A stretch of DNA of 64,000 nucleotides from Hemileia vastatrix. Its lineage: Eukaryota; Basidiomycota; Pucciniomycetes; Pucciniales; Zaghouaniaceae. Under the pieces are notes generated by a model. The model saw only the letters and a program-made list of their open reading frames with translations, ran no database searches and had not been told where the DNA came from. The stretch's first letter is position 1; every line of letters begins with the position of its first letter. Shown here one piece after another: positions 35,686-46,929 of this stretch. Location of the stretch: assembly GCA_030280995.1 (NCBI GenBank), contig JASXTE010000002.1, forward strand, positions 41,438,683 through 41,502,682, read 5' to 3'. Position numbers and translations under genes: made by a program.

Positions 35686-36283
35686 TCCTACTTCATGTAA
35701 ATATATACTTTATCCTATTGCTACATTATTTTGTGTAACTCAAATTATTTATTTATGTAAGATTTATTACCAAATCTGAATAAAGATGCTTAAACTATCA
35801 ATAAATATTATTGTATAAATTTCTTACACCTTTTTGCTATTCAGTAAATATTATTGAAATAATCATAACTCAAAATCATGATGGATCAAAAATTTGAAGA
35901 AAAATTAAGAATACATTATAAGTCATTTTTCTCATAACACTATATATTTCTTTAAGATGGCAATACATCTTAGCATTTGTCGCAAATTTTAAGATAATAA
36001 TTACAAAAAATTGAAACAGTTTTCTATCAATTCTTTTCAACATGTTAAAAAGTTAAAAATATTAAGTGTAATGAATTTTTGCTCACAATTCATCAAAGCA
36101 TTTTCTTAAGTAGACTTTTCTAAATCTAATTTCTATAATTTCTAGGTGCATAATTATCTTAATTATACTAAGTATTCTCTATGAAAAACTCCTGGAAATA
36201 ATATTCAATTCATTTAATAATAGTAACATATATATGTACCATGATAAAATAATATCTAGACATTTAAATAATGAGAAGCCATC
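35686..36283. other. AT-rich spacer before repeat copy 2
   Basis: No gene seen. The homology with copy 1 begins at 36284. Confidence 0.5.
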
Positions 36284-37367
36284 ATATTGGTATGGAATCA
36301 TATTAAAGTGTCTTTGAAAAACTAGTTAAATTTAAAAAATATCTTTTTATCAGTGTCAATTATTTTGAAAAACAAAATTTACTCTACATTTTGATGATCT
36401 ATAATTTAGCTTGCTGTATTTTGATTCATATTTTATATTGATTATTTTTTACACTTACAGATTCATGTATAGATATCAAATTTTGTTCAATAATTTGGTA
36501 AAAAAGATATTTAATTCTTTCTATGAAAGCAAAAAAATAAAAGAAAGCAACTAGGGTACTCCTTATTAAGAACTTAAAAATATTATTTCTATAAATATTA
36601 AAACAAACCCTTTTTAGATTTCCATCCTTCTTGTTCATCCTTAAATGTCAATAATAAGTTATTGAAATATTATTTTTCAAGTAGAATTTCATATGAATCA
36701 AATTCTACTTACATCTACCTGAATAGATCAAGGTCAACAAAAATATATCTACAATCTTTTTCTAGGATTTTAAGATTCATTCAACTCCAATAAAAAAGAA
36801 ATATTCATCCCAAACTCTAAAAATTAATTCAATGAATAAATATTCAAACACTTCAAAATAAATTTCAATTTGATTGCGTTATATTTATCTTTAAATATAT
36901 TGAGGTCCACTCTCTCACAAAAGTAAAAGCCCTTTAATAATTATTAATATTTTATTATAATATAATAAAATTTACTTAAAAATGATGTAGTAGTTTCTAT
37001 TTTACATACCTTGCTTTATGAATTTTTAAAAAAAAATTCAATTAGATATATAGAAATATCATCATATAATTCAGCTTTTTGAACTCTGAACCTTAATTAA
37101 AGATAGATGATAAAGGCTAAGTCAAGATCTACAAGGAAATTTAAATTCATATTAATTAAATATTCCTCTTCTACAAGGCAATTTTTAAAATTAGAATTAA
37201 TTTTTATTGGAGATCTAAATTGATTGATAGATTCATTATTCTCAATATATCTCATTTCCTTTTATTGATTATTTCAATTCTACTTTTTCAGTTATATACT
37301 TCAATAAAATATAATTATATGATGAAAAATATTCAATTTATCAAAAAATAAAATCACAAGTCACACT

Positions 37368-37627
37368 CACTACGCAATATAGGGGGTGGACTTGCTAGCA
37401 AGTCCCCAACCTGAACTCAGACTGAACTCAGATGGAACTCAGACTGAACTCATACTGAACTCATACTGAACTCTACTTGAAGACCCACAAAAACTGTTAT
37501 GCTGAGTGGTGTTCATCCCTGATTGTATGGTTCCTTTGTCAATAGCTCAATGTGTGTTCAATCTGTGGTGAATTTGAGTCCAAGGTTGCGGACTTGCTAA
37601 CAAGTCCGCCCCCCGTATCGCGCGGTG
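37368..37627 (+). mobile_element. CACTA-like MITE copy C
   Basis: 260 bp, ends CACTACGCAATATAGGGGG and CCCCCGTATCGCGCGGTG, flanked by ACT (37365-37367; 37628-37630). The empty site in copy 1 (about 3990) reads AACACTAGTGTA. The left TIR contains the perfect palindrome GGACTTGCTAGCAAGTCC. Confidence 0.9.
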
Positions 37628-38372
37628 ACTAGTGTACAAATTTCAGTATATTTAAGATTGAGTAATGCCACTAAATTAATTAAAGTTAGATATGAAAGCA
37701 AATAATGAATGACTCAAAGAAAAAAATTAATATTTAATTTTCCTTTAATTTATTTTTTATTTTTATTTTTACTTAAATAAAAATAAAATAATACATGGTT
37801 TTACTTTATTTATTAATAAGTAAAAACTTATTGCAAAAATTAGCAAATTTTTAATATTTTTAAAAATAATATTAATAGTACAGATCTATTTATGTTGATG
37901 CATATGATCTTTTAGGAAGGATTTGTAAGATATTGTTTATTTTTAGTTTCCATTTGCAATAATTAAGCAAGTTACAAAGCTATATTTTGTTTCTTATATT
38001 ATATTTTATTATATTTTATTTTACTTGTAGCAATGATAATTTTTTATTGTAATATGATTTTTCAATTTTTACATCCATTTTTTTGATACTTTTATTGTTT
38101 TAGGTTTTTCACCAGATTATAAATAATCATCAGCTTCATAAAAAGTTTTTATAGACATGTGTGTAAATAAATCATTCTACCACTAAACTAAAACTATACC
38201 TGTACAATAAAATCACATTTTTACCTATCACTACTTAATGGTCTTTTACTTTTTTTATTAATATGTAAATCAGAATCATTTTCTGTATTTAATTTTTCAA
38301 TATCTTTAGTAGCATTAAATATATAGTGATTCACTAACTTTCTTTTTTTTTTGTTAAATCAGTCTTTTCATT

Positions 38373-39511
38373 TTACTTAGAAAGTTTCATCATAAGAAAA
38401 TTACATCTTTCTAACTCTTCATTTATATTTAAGTACTCAGAAATATCTATTTCAAACTCTTGGAGTTTTTTAAATGTATTGAAAAGTCTTGTACTAACTT
38501 GAATAGAAGAGCCAAGGCAAGTGAATCCACCAATCTCATACCATTGTGAAGTTAAATGTTTAAGAAGGTTTGCTGGCCATAGAGTCGCTGTGATGCCATT
38601 AGTGGCCTCCATGTCTACTTTGCAAGCTATTTCTGGAAAATGAAGCTCTCCGCCTTTTTGACGTGTTTGATTTGAGTCATAAGATTGATGAAGAGAATTT
38701 TTCTCAGTGTCTTTAGGTATGAAAAGTCCAAATGTATACTCGCTACGGTCTGAGTCACAGTGAGAGCTATTCGAAAACCCATTTCCATTTGAGCCTGTTG
38801 TCCAAGTAACATTGCCAGCAAATGGTTCAATTTCTTCATTGTTAAAATTTTCTCCAAACCCAGGAATCCCAATCTTTTGACAGAGTTTTACTGCTTCTTG
38901 ATACTTAACATTAGATATATTTTGATAAAAAAATTTAAAGAATAATTCTATTCGCTTCATGCAACAAACATACTCTTCCAAACATAAGGGCTTAGAAGCA
39001 TATTTACCTATAAAAGTAATTGAAATAATAATAGATTAAAACTATTTATAAATAAAACTATATAATACTTACGAATTAATAGAGACTTTTTCCTATCTAA
39101 ACACCAACCACCAACAAACATATTACCAAATCCACCACCATTTTTATGAGCTTTATTTTGCAAAAGTCGATGTTCACAATAAGAAAAGTCTTTGATGCAC
39201 TGAATTGTTGCTTCAAGCATGTTTAATCGAATGAGATCTCCAAAAGAAAATGCTTTCACTATAACACTTGGAATTGAGGAGCGGATCGGATGGAAAATAT
39301 AACAGCTAGAATTTGAAATCAAATACCGTTCTGGATTAACTAAATTTTTTACAAAACTCCTAGAAAAATATTTTGCCCTCTTTCCATCTGTCTCAACACC
39401 ATAATTTTCAAGCATAAGTAATGCATTCTCGATGTTTTTCACATTCTTTTTGTTTGATTTTTTTCCTCGGTGGTGATTTTTCTTTATAAACAAACTTTGT
39501 GAAGCCTGCAT
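38373..39511 (-). CDS. Tet-like 2OG-Fe(II) oxygenase, apparently intact, two exons
   Basis: Exon 1 39511-39073, intron 39008-39072 (GTAAGT...ATAG), exon 2 39007-38373: exactly 358 codons with no stop, so 357 residues. The N-terminus is Lys/Asn-rich (residues 8-26). The C-terminal half shows a double-stranded beta-helix pattern: SSHCDSDRSEYTFGLFIP, where HxD is the likely iron ligand pair; KGGELHFPE; NGITATLWPANLLKHLTS with the distal His; then GGFTCLGSSIQVSTRL. This order matches the Tet-like 2OG-Fe(II) oxygenases found in large numbers in basidiomycetes, related to TET/JBP enzymes that oxidise 5-methylcytosine. The actual substrate cannot be read from sequence. The decayed paralogue lies at 5243-6382. 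Sits inside repeat copy 2 within the giant element. Confidence 0.65.
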
Positions 39512-39765
39512 CTTGTAGTGTAGTAAATAAGAAATTAATTTAATTCAAAAATAAATAAATAAAAGTGCAAAATAATGCAATGGTTAAAAATAAGGCCTCC
39601 AAAAATAATCATTATATTCTTAATAATAAATAAAAAATCATATCCAACATGCATGTAGAAAACATCAGTATTAGCTGCATTTAAAATATTAATCAAGTAT
39701 TTCGAATTAAAGCTTCATTTTATTGCTTACAAGTATAGTATTCTGCCATATGCATTTGGCACACG

Positions 39766-41015
39766 AGATTCAACTATACCCTAAACATAAACAATTAAAT
39801 GTGAAGCTTAAATCCAATGTCCAATTATTATGATAAATACAGCAATAATACATAAGTATCTGTTGATGCTTTATTTAATTTTTCTCCATATATCAATAAT
39901 ATATCAAACCGCCAGAAATCCATAATTTATAATGTTGAAAGGTATAGTTTCCTTAAACAAGAATCAACTATACCTCTACCATTAATAGAATTACAGGAGG
40001 CCAATACAATAAATTATTGATATGTAGAAAAAAATTGATCACATACACATGTGGATACTATGATTTTTTATTTTATTTAATTATTTAATATATAATGATT
40101 GAGAATAATAAAAAGTTTAAAAATTAAATAGTGAAAAAAAGATATTCTTACTTGAAATTTAAAAAAAATCCTTTGGTAGGAGTTGATTGATTGATAAATG
40201 GACAACTAATCTGTTAATTATAATTTTTAGGAATAGATTATTGTAGAAAAATAAGTATCATTTTTATTGAATGAAAAAAATAAAAAGAGAAAGACAAACC
40301 AAAATAAAATTTGGATGCTAACCAAAAATTAGCTTTTTGATGATACTATGACAAGTTAGAGATCAAGCTGCCAAGAGTTAAAAACAATCATCAGTTCTAA
40401 TGTTTTTTTAAAGAGATTAAGAAGGAGAGTAAAGTACTAAAAATCTAAGTTAGTAATCTGTAAACAAGTTACTTTGGTGGCAAACCTAATGATTGAGAAA
40501 AATGGACTCCCTAAAAGTTGTACTTATATTTAAAGTGAAATTAATATTTTTACTTAAGAAACAAGTATAAGGGACAAACCAGAATAAAAAACTATTAAGT
40601 GAAACAGATGGAATGCTAATAATTATAATAACCTGTCTCTTCTAAGTTGAAGGAGAGAAGTAGAAAATTTGCCACTCGGATGAAAATTCGCTTACAGTTT
40701 TGCGTATAGAAACATGCAAGTTACTGAAGCCGGTTGCATGGCATGCAGTGACTTGCATAAGGCATATATGCAACAGGTTTTTACACAGCAATATATTGTA
40801 CAAATGATGACTAAACATTTTCACATGCTTTTAATTAAAACTTACATATTGTTTTTACAGCTTATTTTTATAGGGTTTCACAAAGTATAATTCGAGGAAC
40901 CAAAGCCTCGGATAGTTTCACACGGATGCAATTAATATTTACATTCACTTATTTTACAAATTCAATCCACTTATCCATATTATTTGTTCACATAAGGTTG
41001 GAAAACTAACCTTCA
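39766..41015. other. Non-coding part of repeat copy 2, includes the retrotransposon's empty site
   Basis: At about 39760-39775 the sequence TTTGGCACACGAGATTCAAC is continuous, whereas in copy 1 it is split by the LTR retrotransposon (left flank ending 6638, right flank starting 49051 ACGAGACTCAAC). At about 40390 it has the empty site of MITE E (ACAATCATCAGTTC). Otherwise AT-rich, no genes. Confidence 0.75.
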
Positions 41016-41276
41016 CACTACGCAATATAGGGGGTGGACTTGCTAGAAAGTCCTCAACCTGAACTCAGATGGAACTCAGATGGAACTCAGACTGAACTCA
41101 GACTGAACCCATACTGAACTCTACTTGAACACCCACCTAAAACTGTTCTGCTGAGTGGTGTTCATCCCTGATTGTATGGTTCCTTTATCAATAGCTCAAT
41201 GTGTGTTCAATCTATGGTGAGTTTGGGTCCAAGGTTGCGGACTTGCTAGCAAGTCCGCCCCCCATATTGTGTGGTG
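41016..41276 (+). mobile_element. CACTA-like MITE copy D
   Basis: 261 bp, ends CACTACGCAATATAGGGGG and CCCCCCATATTGTGTGGTG, flanked by TCA (41013-41015; 41277-41279). The uninterrupted site in copy 1 near 51745 (ACCTTAAGCTGTTATGG) has no element. Confidence 0.88.
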
Positions 41277-41589
41277 TCAGATGTTATGGACCAATTTTTT
41301 ATCACTTATTATTTTTTGCCACTAAGTTGACATTTGGCTACAAAAGAGTTAACAAGCAAGTATGCTTTTCTGAAAAACAATCTACACACAAAATCTTTAT
41401 TCTTATATTTCAAACATTTTAAAACTGGGCATTTAAGTTTTGGCATTTAAAAATATCCAATACCTCTTTTTTTGGCTTTGATTTTTTATTATGCACATAT
41501 ACATTTCACACTGTCAAAAAACTAATGGCAAATGGCATGTAAAAGAGTAGCGCAAATTTAAATGTATATCAACTTTAATATTATTTCTT

Positions 41590-42245
41590 ATTAATTCAAA
41601 CCATCCAGGCTCGCCCTGACTGGTAGTTTATTTTTATAGTAGCCAATGTTACTTTAAGAAACATTGGCTTCTCAAATCTCACCATCAAGCCTCCCAGCCA
41701 GTGGTATCTGGCTGGGAGATGCGAAAATCAGTTTGAAACCAAATTCCCTTGTAGCGACTTTGGTTGCTTTAAAAAAAAACTTGCAGCCAGTTTATTACTG
41801 GCTGCAAGTCAATAATATAAAAAAAAAAGCGAGCAAAGTTGCTGCATGCAACTTCGCTCGCTTTTAAACTCACAATCTTGCAGGCAGTTTTAAGATGAAA
41901 AAAAAGTTATTGCAACCAAATTCACTTGTAGCCACTTTGGTTGCTTTAAAAAAAGACTTGCAGCCAGTTTATTACTGGTTGCAAGTCAATAATAAAAAAA
42001 AAGCAAGCGAAGTTGCTGCATGCAACTTCGCTCGCTTTTAAACTCACAATCTTGCAGGCAGTAATAAACTGCCTGCAAGATGTATTATAAAATTGGCCAA
42101 AGCCACTTTTGGTGGCTTTGGCCATTTTTTTTTTATTTTTTTATTAAACGTTGCCAGCTTAAAGCTGGCAGCAATTTATTTTTTATATTTCAATCCCGAT
42201 CCACTTCCTGTGGCTCGGGTTCTTTTTTTTTATGTAATTATAAAT
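41590..42245. repeat. Cluster of about nine different hairpins
   Basis: Consecutive stem-loops with unrelated stems: GCCAATGTT/AACATTGGC (41643-41669), CTCCCAGCCAG/CTGGCTGGGAG (41692-41719), CTTGCAGCCAG/CTGGCTGCAAG (about 41780), AAGCGAG...CTCGCTT around GTTGCTGCATGCAAC (about 41829), repeats of the last two (about 41957 and 42003), CTTGCAGGCAG/CTGCCTGCAAG (about 42052), GGCCAAAGCCAC/GTGGCTTTGGCC (42095-42123), GCCAGCTTAAAGCTGGC (42153-42169). Runs of A or T separate them. No protein coding is plausible. The same module is present as three tandem copies at 52060-53460 in copy 1. Confidence 0.9.
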
Positions 42246-42501
42246 TACTACAAGCTAGGCTTCATCTTTCTGGTAGTGTTATCTGACATTTGAAAGCTTG
42301 AAAAAAACATTATATGAAATAAAAAAAGCATATTCTTTGATATATTAAGAATTATGAGTGGTAAAGGATTGATGAAGGGATTAATGGCTCAAAAATAAAA
42401 TTGGCCATTGCTGATAAGGAGAGTTCTAGAACAATAGAGATTATCTATGAAAATTATATGGGATGGAGTACATTAGGGCATCTCAAACTTGATCAAATAC
42501 G

Positions 42502-45500
42502 CCACATAAACACACCACAAAAAAATTACCAAACACACCATCAGAAAATGAAATACACCTGCCATGGACAGGTGTATTTTGATGGTGTGTTTCGCCTCAA
42601 ACAAACCTTCTTTTGGTAAAAAAAGCCATCAAAACACTTTTCTCCTTCATCTTGATTAGTCAGCAATAGGTACAGACAAGCCATCTCTTTAGATTCTTTT
42701 CCGCCTAATTCTTAAGGGCTTATTATTCAACATGTGAAAAACATGACTTCCCACCACTTAAGCAGCCACTTCATCATACACTCACCCTTAGTCTTAATCA
42801 CCATTCACTAAAATTCCTCTTTCAGTCCATTGTAAACTAGAAATAACTGCTACCACTCTAGCCCTGGATCTATTGGTTAACTCAGATACCAACTCCAATG
42901 CTGAAATTGACTTGGCTTACATGTGTGACATGATGAAGAATCACTAATTATATTCCAGAACACTTTCCATACAACACCAACCACAATTTAACCTTGAGGT
43001 TCTTTAAAGCATTCCTTAAATTAGCTTTAAACAGATATTTTGCACAACCTTGCCTCGATTTCTCAGTTACTTGAACTGATAAAATATCACTCAATTTTCA
43101 GAAATGATTCTTGTTGTTCATAAAGAGATCCTCCTATTCAAATCTGTGTTGCACTTTGTCATTTTAGTTCAAATTGAAATGGTGGCACATTTACCCATCT
43201 TGAAAACCTCTTCCAGATCAGAGATGGAAATAAATATTTTGATTGTAAAAAAATACTTTGAATCTCTCTTATATACATTGAATGCTTCTACTCTTGCTAT
43301 TTTTTAGGATTCAAGTTAATTAAATGTTTTGTATTTAAATTATAAGTAATGTTTTTCTCCATATCTACTTGACTAAAATTCATTCTGGATTTCTATTAAT
43401 AATTTGGTTAAATATGGTTTTTCAACAGCTTCATTAATCAACACTTATGCACAAGATACATAAATTAACAAATTTTATTTTTCTAAATCTAGAAATTTGG
43501 CAATACCCTCCCCTGAATTTCACTATATTAGGGGGTGGTGATTGCCATTTTTTTCATGTCAAAAAATTTTTTTATGTCTGAAAAAAAAATGGCAATACCT
43601 CATCCTGAATTTTACTGTGGGAGGGGGTGGAGATTGCCATTTTTTTTCATGTCAAAAAATATTCATGTAAGAAAAAAAAATTTACAATACCTCCCCCTGC
43701 AACTTACTGTGGGAGGGGGTAAAGATTACCGAATTTTCATTTTAATTTCATAAATTCTTATATAAATCAATAAAAAAATATAATCAGCCAAGTAAAAGTA
43801 ATGGGATTCACAATTCCACCTGCTAATGATTTCAGATGTGACCAAAGCCAAATAAATCATATGACAAGCAATTTATTGACAATTCATCCATTCAATAAAA
43901 ATAAATAATTAAATGAACAAATTTATACAGCAGCAAGGCTCAATTGCACAAACGTTTTATTTGATTGATTATATTTAATAATTGATAATTTAAAAATTTA
44001 TGAAATAAAAATAAAAAAATGGAAAATCTTCTAATTACCCTATTTGGAACCCCTCCTTAAGGATTTACTATAAGTAGGGCCCTTCCCCCTTGCTTTACTT
44101 ACCTGGTTTATCAGACTTTGGTTGATCTGGAATGAAAAACAAAAATGAGTAAGTGCTTCACAAGATTCCAAAAAAATGAGAAAATTTTTTACAAGATATC
44201 AAACCAGGAGTTTCCTTGGTATTTTGATGATTATTACTTGGATTTTTGATTGATGATTATGCTGAGAAGAGTTCCAAATAGATTTGATGATACCATCTCC
44301 TGAAAAAAATCCAAAACATAAACAAATCAGGGAAAAAAATGCTTTATAAAGAAGAAAAATTGAGGAAACAAATGATAAAAAACAGTTGAGGAATTGACAT
44401 ACCTTGGGAGTGGTACAATGAAAAGTATCAGAAAAAACATGCATATTACAGAATATCAAAATTCAAAAATTTAAATTAGTTTACATAAAAAGACTCAACT
44501 TTAAAAGTAGATATCTCAGAAATTTCTGAGCCAAAATTGATTATGCTTTATGGAAATGAAATTCATGCCTATAGAGAACCTGTAATCAAAATAATGTGGG
44601 ATTTGAATGAGCTAAAATTCATCAAATGTTAATATTCATCTTCATAAAAAAATTACAAAATAGGAAGGACTCATCCAAAACTAATATTTAGCTGATCAAA
44701 TCAGAGCCAAAAGACTGAAGTATTATTTGAAATAGATTGCATAAGCCCTATATGCATATTATGCAACATTGAACTTAAAAAATGTAAATTAGTCTATGAA
44801 ACAAGATTCAACTTTGGAAGAAGTTATCTGAGCAACCACTAGACCAAATTCAACACCATTTTCTGGAAATAAAATAAATGATTCTTTAGATTCTTCCAAC
44901 AAAAGAATATTTCATTTAAAAAACCCTAACCCTATTTCTGACCTTTTATTTTTGACTTAAAAGAAAATCAAAAAAGGGTTATAAAAATTAAAGTCAGGTA
45001 TTATCAATGGTCTAAAAAGATCTATTTTAGCTACCAATGTTATTTATAAGTATTATATTTGTTCCAGAGTAAGACCTACTTGAGAAGATTAAAATAAAGT
45101 TGATAAAAGTTTGAGCCAAGTAAATAATAAATATCTCATTAACCAGTGAGCCAAATCAGATGTTGCTTGGTGGATAAGAGAGCTAGGCTTCTGTAGAACC
45201 TTCTTAAAAGTGGAAATGTGATTTGAGAAAACAAAAAAAGAAATAGAAAAAAAAAAAAAAAATTCAGAAAAAGAACTTCAGTTAAAATTGAAAAAAATAT
45301 GGTGGGAGGATGACTTACCTGATGAGATGTCTTCAAAGATGTAAAAGGACCAGATAATAGTTCAGGAAGTGATGGATAAAAAAATAGAAGAAAAGTTAAG
45401 GAAGTGAGAGAAGATGAATAAAAGGATATGAAAGATCATTGAAAAACAGAAAGAATGAAAAATTATGCAATTTCTGAAATATCCAACTTCATGTTGAGAT

Positions 45501-45947
45501 GATTAACCAAAATGAATGAGGAAGGGAAAAATTATGCTTTCAGTGAAAATTCAAAATAAAGGTTAATATGCAAAAATAAAATAAAACCAAGTGGAAAGTA
45601 CATGCAACTTGATCATTTTGAGAGCATGAAAAAAGGATTTAAAAGCGTTGTATTGAAAATTTTGTAGTGTTCTTGGCATGATGACTGAGTTTTGAGGATA
45701 TAAATTTGTTCAGGAATTGTTGATAAAGAAAGTAATGAAAAGCTCAAAATTTACTGGGGCACCATGTGTAAAAATTTGTTTCAAAAAAGTGGGTTGGGAA
45801 AGATGTGATGTGTGGTGAATTGGGAGGATCTTTAGATTGGTTGCCTGTGCTGTGGTTGGAAAATTTTCACTAAAGTAGGACATATTTGACCCCATGTTTA
45901 TAATCTCATGTACCAAATCAGCCATGTTTCATGGTGTGTTTATGTGG
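42502..45947. mobile_element. 3.4-kb element with 16-bp TIRs, possibly PIF/Harbinger-like (copy in repeat 2)
   Basis: Perfect 16-base inverted ends CCACATAAACACACCA (42502-42517) and TGGTGTGTTTATGTGG (45932-45947). Just inside the left end is a compound hairpin (about 42533-42596) nested from AAACACACCATC and AATACACCTG with their complements. A decayed transposase-like ORF lies at about 42770-43310. On the minus strand, an ATG at 45925 close to the right end and conserved splice donors (CAGGTAAGT at about 45310 and 44105) hint at a second, multi-exon gene that I cannot assemble. No clear target duplication: the left flanks of both copies match, but the right flanks differ. Confidence 0.6.
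43495..43735. repeat. Three tandem ~75-base hairpin units
   Basis: Each unit runs from GGCAATACC(T)CCCC to GGGGGTGG(A)GATTGCC, i.e. an imperfect stem of about 18 bases, with TTTTTTCATGTCAAAAAAT between units. Copy 1 has two units at about 55150-55305. Confidence 0.75.
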
Positions 45948-46890
45948 TGGTTTTCAAATGAAATCCACCAGGCATATTTGTTCAAGTTTAAGACCCCCTA
46001 TTAAAAAGTAGATGGGTAGAGGAGGAGGAAGAGATCCTTAAGAAGATGAATAAAATATTACTTTCAAAATTTTTTACAGATAAATATTAAATTGAAATAA
46101 ATTTTGTAAATATTTTTGTCATTATATTGGTTTCCACTTTTAAATGCAGTTACTATTTCACATGTACTCATACCAAAACTTGGGAAAGTGATTTATATAA
46201 GCATTAAATATTTAAAAAGGAAAACTTGCATATTAATTTCCATAAAAACCTTTCATGTTATACACTTTAAGGACTATTTTTATTTTTATTTAAATATAAA
46301 TATTTCTTTTAGTTGATTTACTGAAGATTTTATTTTCGATAGCCTGTAGGTATTATATTTTTGGTAAAATTTAAAAAATTATACAAAATTTAGTTTTGCA
46401 AAGACTTAACAGATTAGAAGTGAGAAGTGACTATAATCTTTTTAAATTTTGAAAATAAGAATGGCATTAGTTATTTCAATTCCTATAGTTATTAATATTT
46501 GTGATCAAAAAATTTGCTAAATTTATTTATTGTTACAATTATGTAGTAAAAGATATTATTATTGTAAATTAATTTTACTTTCATAATTTTATGGTTTATC
46601 TTTTGAATGCAAAGTAATGATTAGGTATGTTAAAGAATAATTTTCTTCCTCTAAATTGATAAAAATATTGTATATTCAAAAGCTTATGTTGGATCAATGT
46701 GTGCTCAAAGTGTGCTCAATGAAGGATAAAATCATTGTTATAGTTGATCAACTTATGCATAACTTGAGATCAGTTGAGGTTCATTTTTGGACAAATCTGA
46801 GAATAAATGTAAATCTAACTCTAATTTGCTTATGTTTATAAAGTATTCATAAACCTGGCATAATTAAGGGACAATCTAAATTTCAGGAGA
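45948..46890. other. Right subterminal region of the giant element
   Basis: No gene. The last ~230 bases before the right TIR are about 90% identical, in reverse complement, to 60277-60500, defining a family end beyond the TIR itself. GCTCAA motifs (46705-46720) mirror the TTGAGC cluster at the left end. Confidence 0.6.
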
Positions 46891-46929
46891 CGGGATTGCT
46901 AGCAATTCACCCCTAGATTTCCCGTGGTG
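46891..46929 (-). repeat. Right terminal inverted repeat of the giant element
   Basis: Pairs with 17669-17707; contains ATTGCTAGCAAT, a perfect 12-base palindrome. Followed by the AGT target duplication. Confidence 0.85.

Larger units (their letters stand above)
36284..45947. repeat. ~9.7-kb repeat, copy 2 (inside the giant element)
   Basis: Same orientation as copy 1 (2917-6638 plus 49051-57526). Copy 2 carries MITEs C and D, which copy 1 lacks; it lacks MITEs A, B and E, the LTR retrotransposon, the 1187-bp insert and the 0.4-kb MITE found in copy 1. The right limit of homology coincides with the outer edge of the 16-bp TIR at 45932-45947. Confidence 0.9.
17669..46929 (+). mobile_element. 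Giant (~29.3 kb) CACTA-like DNA transposon carrying several genes
   Basis: Left end CTCCACGGGAAATC (17669) and right end GATTTCCCGTGGTG (46929) form inverted repeats of about 39 bp, each with a GCTAGC-centred palindrome. AGT flanks both ends (17666-17668; 46930-46932). The sequences outside the ends are the two halves of one Ty3/Gypsy element, an independent sign that this is a single insertion. CAC-type ends, a 3-bp target duplication and an internal tnp2-class transposase together fit the CACTA (EnSpm) superfamily. The left end has CTC where the family has CAC. Clustered TTGAGC motifs lie inside both ends in inverted orientation. Contents: SNF2 ATPase, unknown minus-strand gene, transposase, second transposon gene, palindrome array, acidic unknown gene, and copy 2 of the outer repeat with a Tet-like oxygenase. 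Whether copy 2 is native or a passenger is open. Confidence 0.75.

Noticed and set aside
41590..42245. Mitochondrial double-hairpin elements or bacterial terminators
   Set aside because: The stem-loops look similar, but the surrounding sequence is nuclear transposon DNA with spliceosomal introns.
44199..45336. Minus-strand ORFs in the 3.4-kb TIR element as separate genes
   Set aside because: Low-complexity and T-rich. Conserved splice-like sites suggest a multi-exon gene, but exons cannot be joined with confidence.
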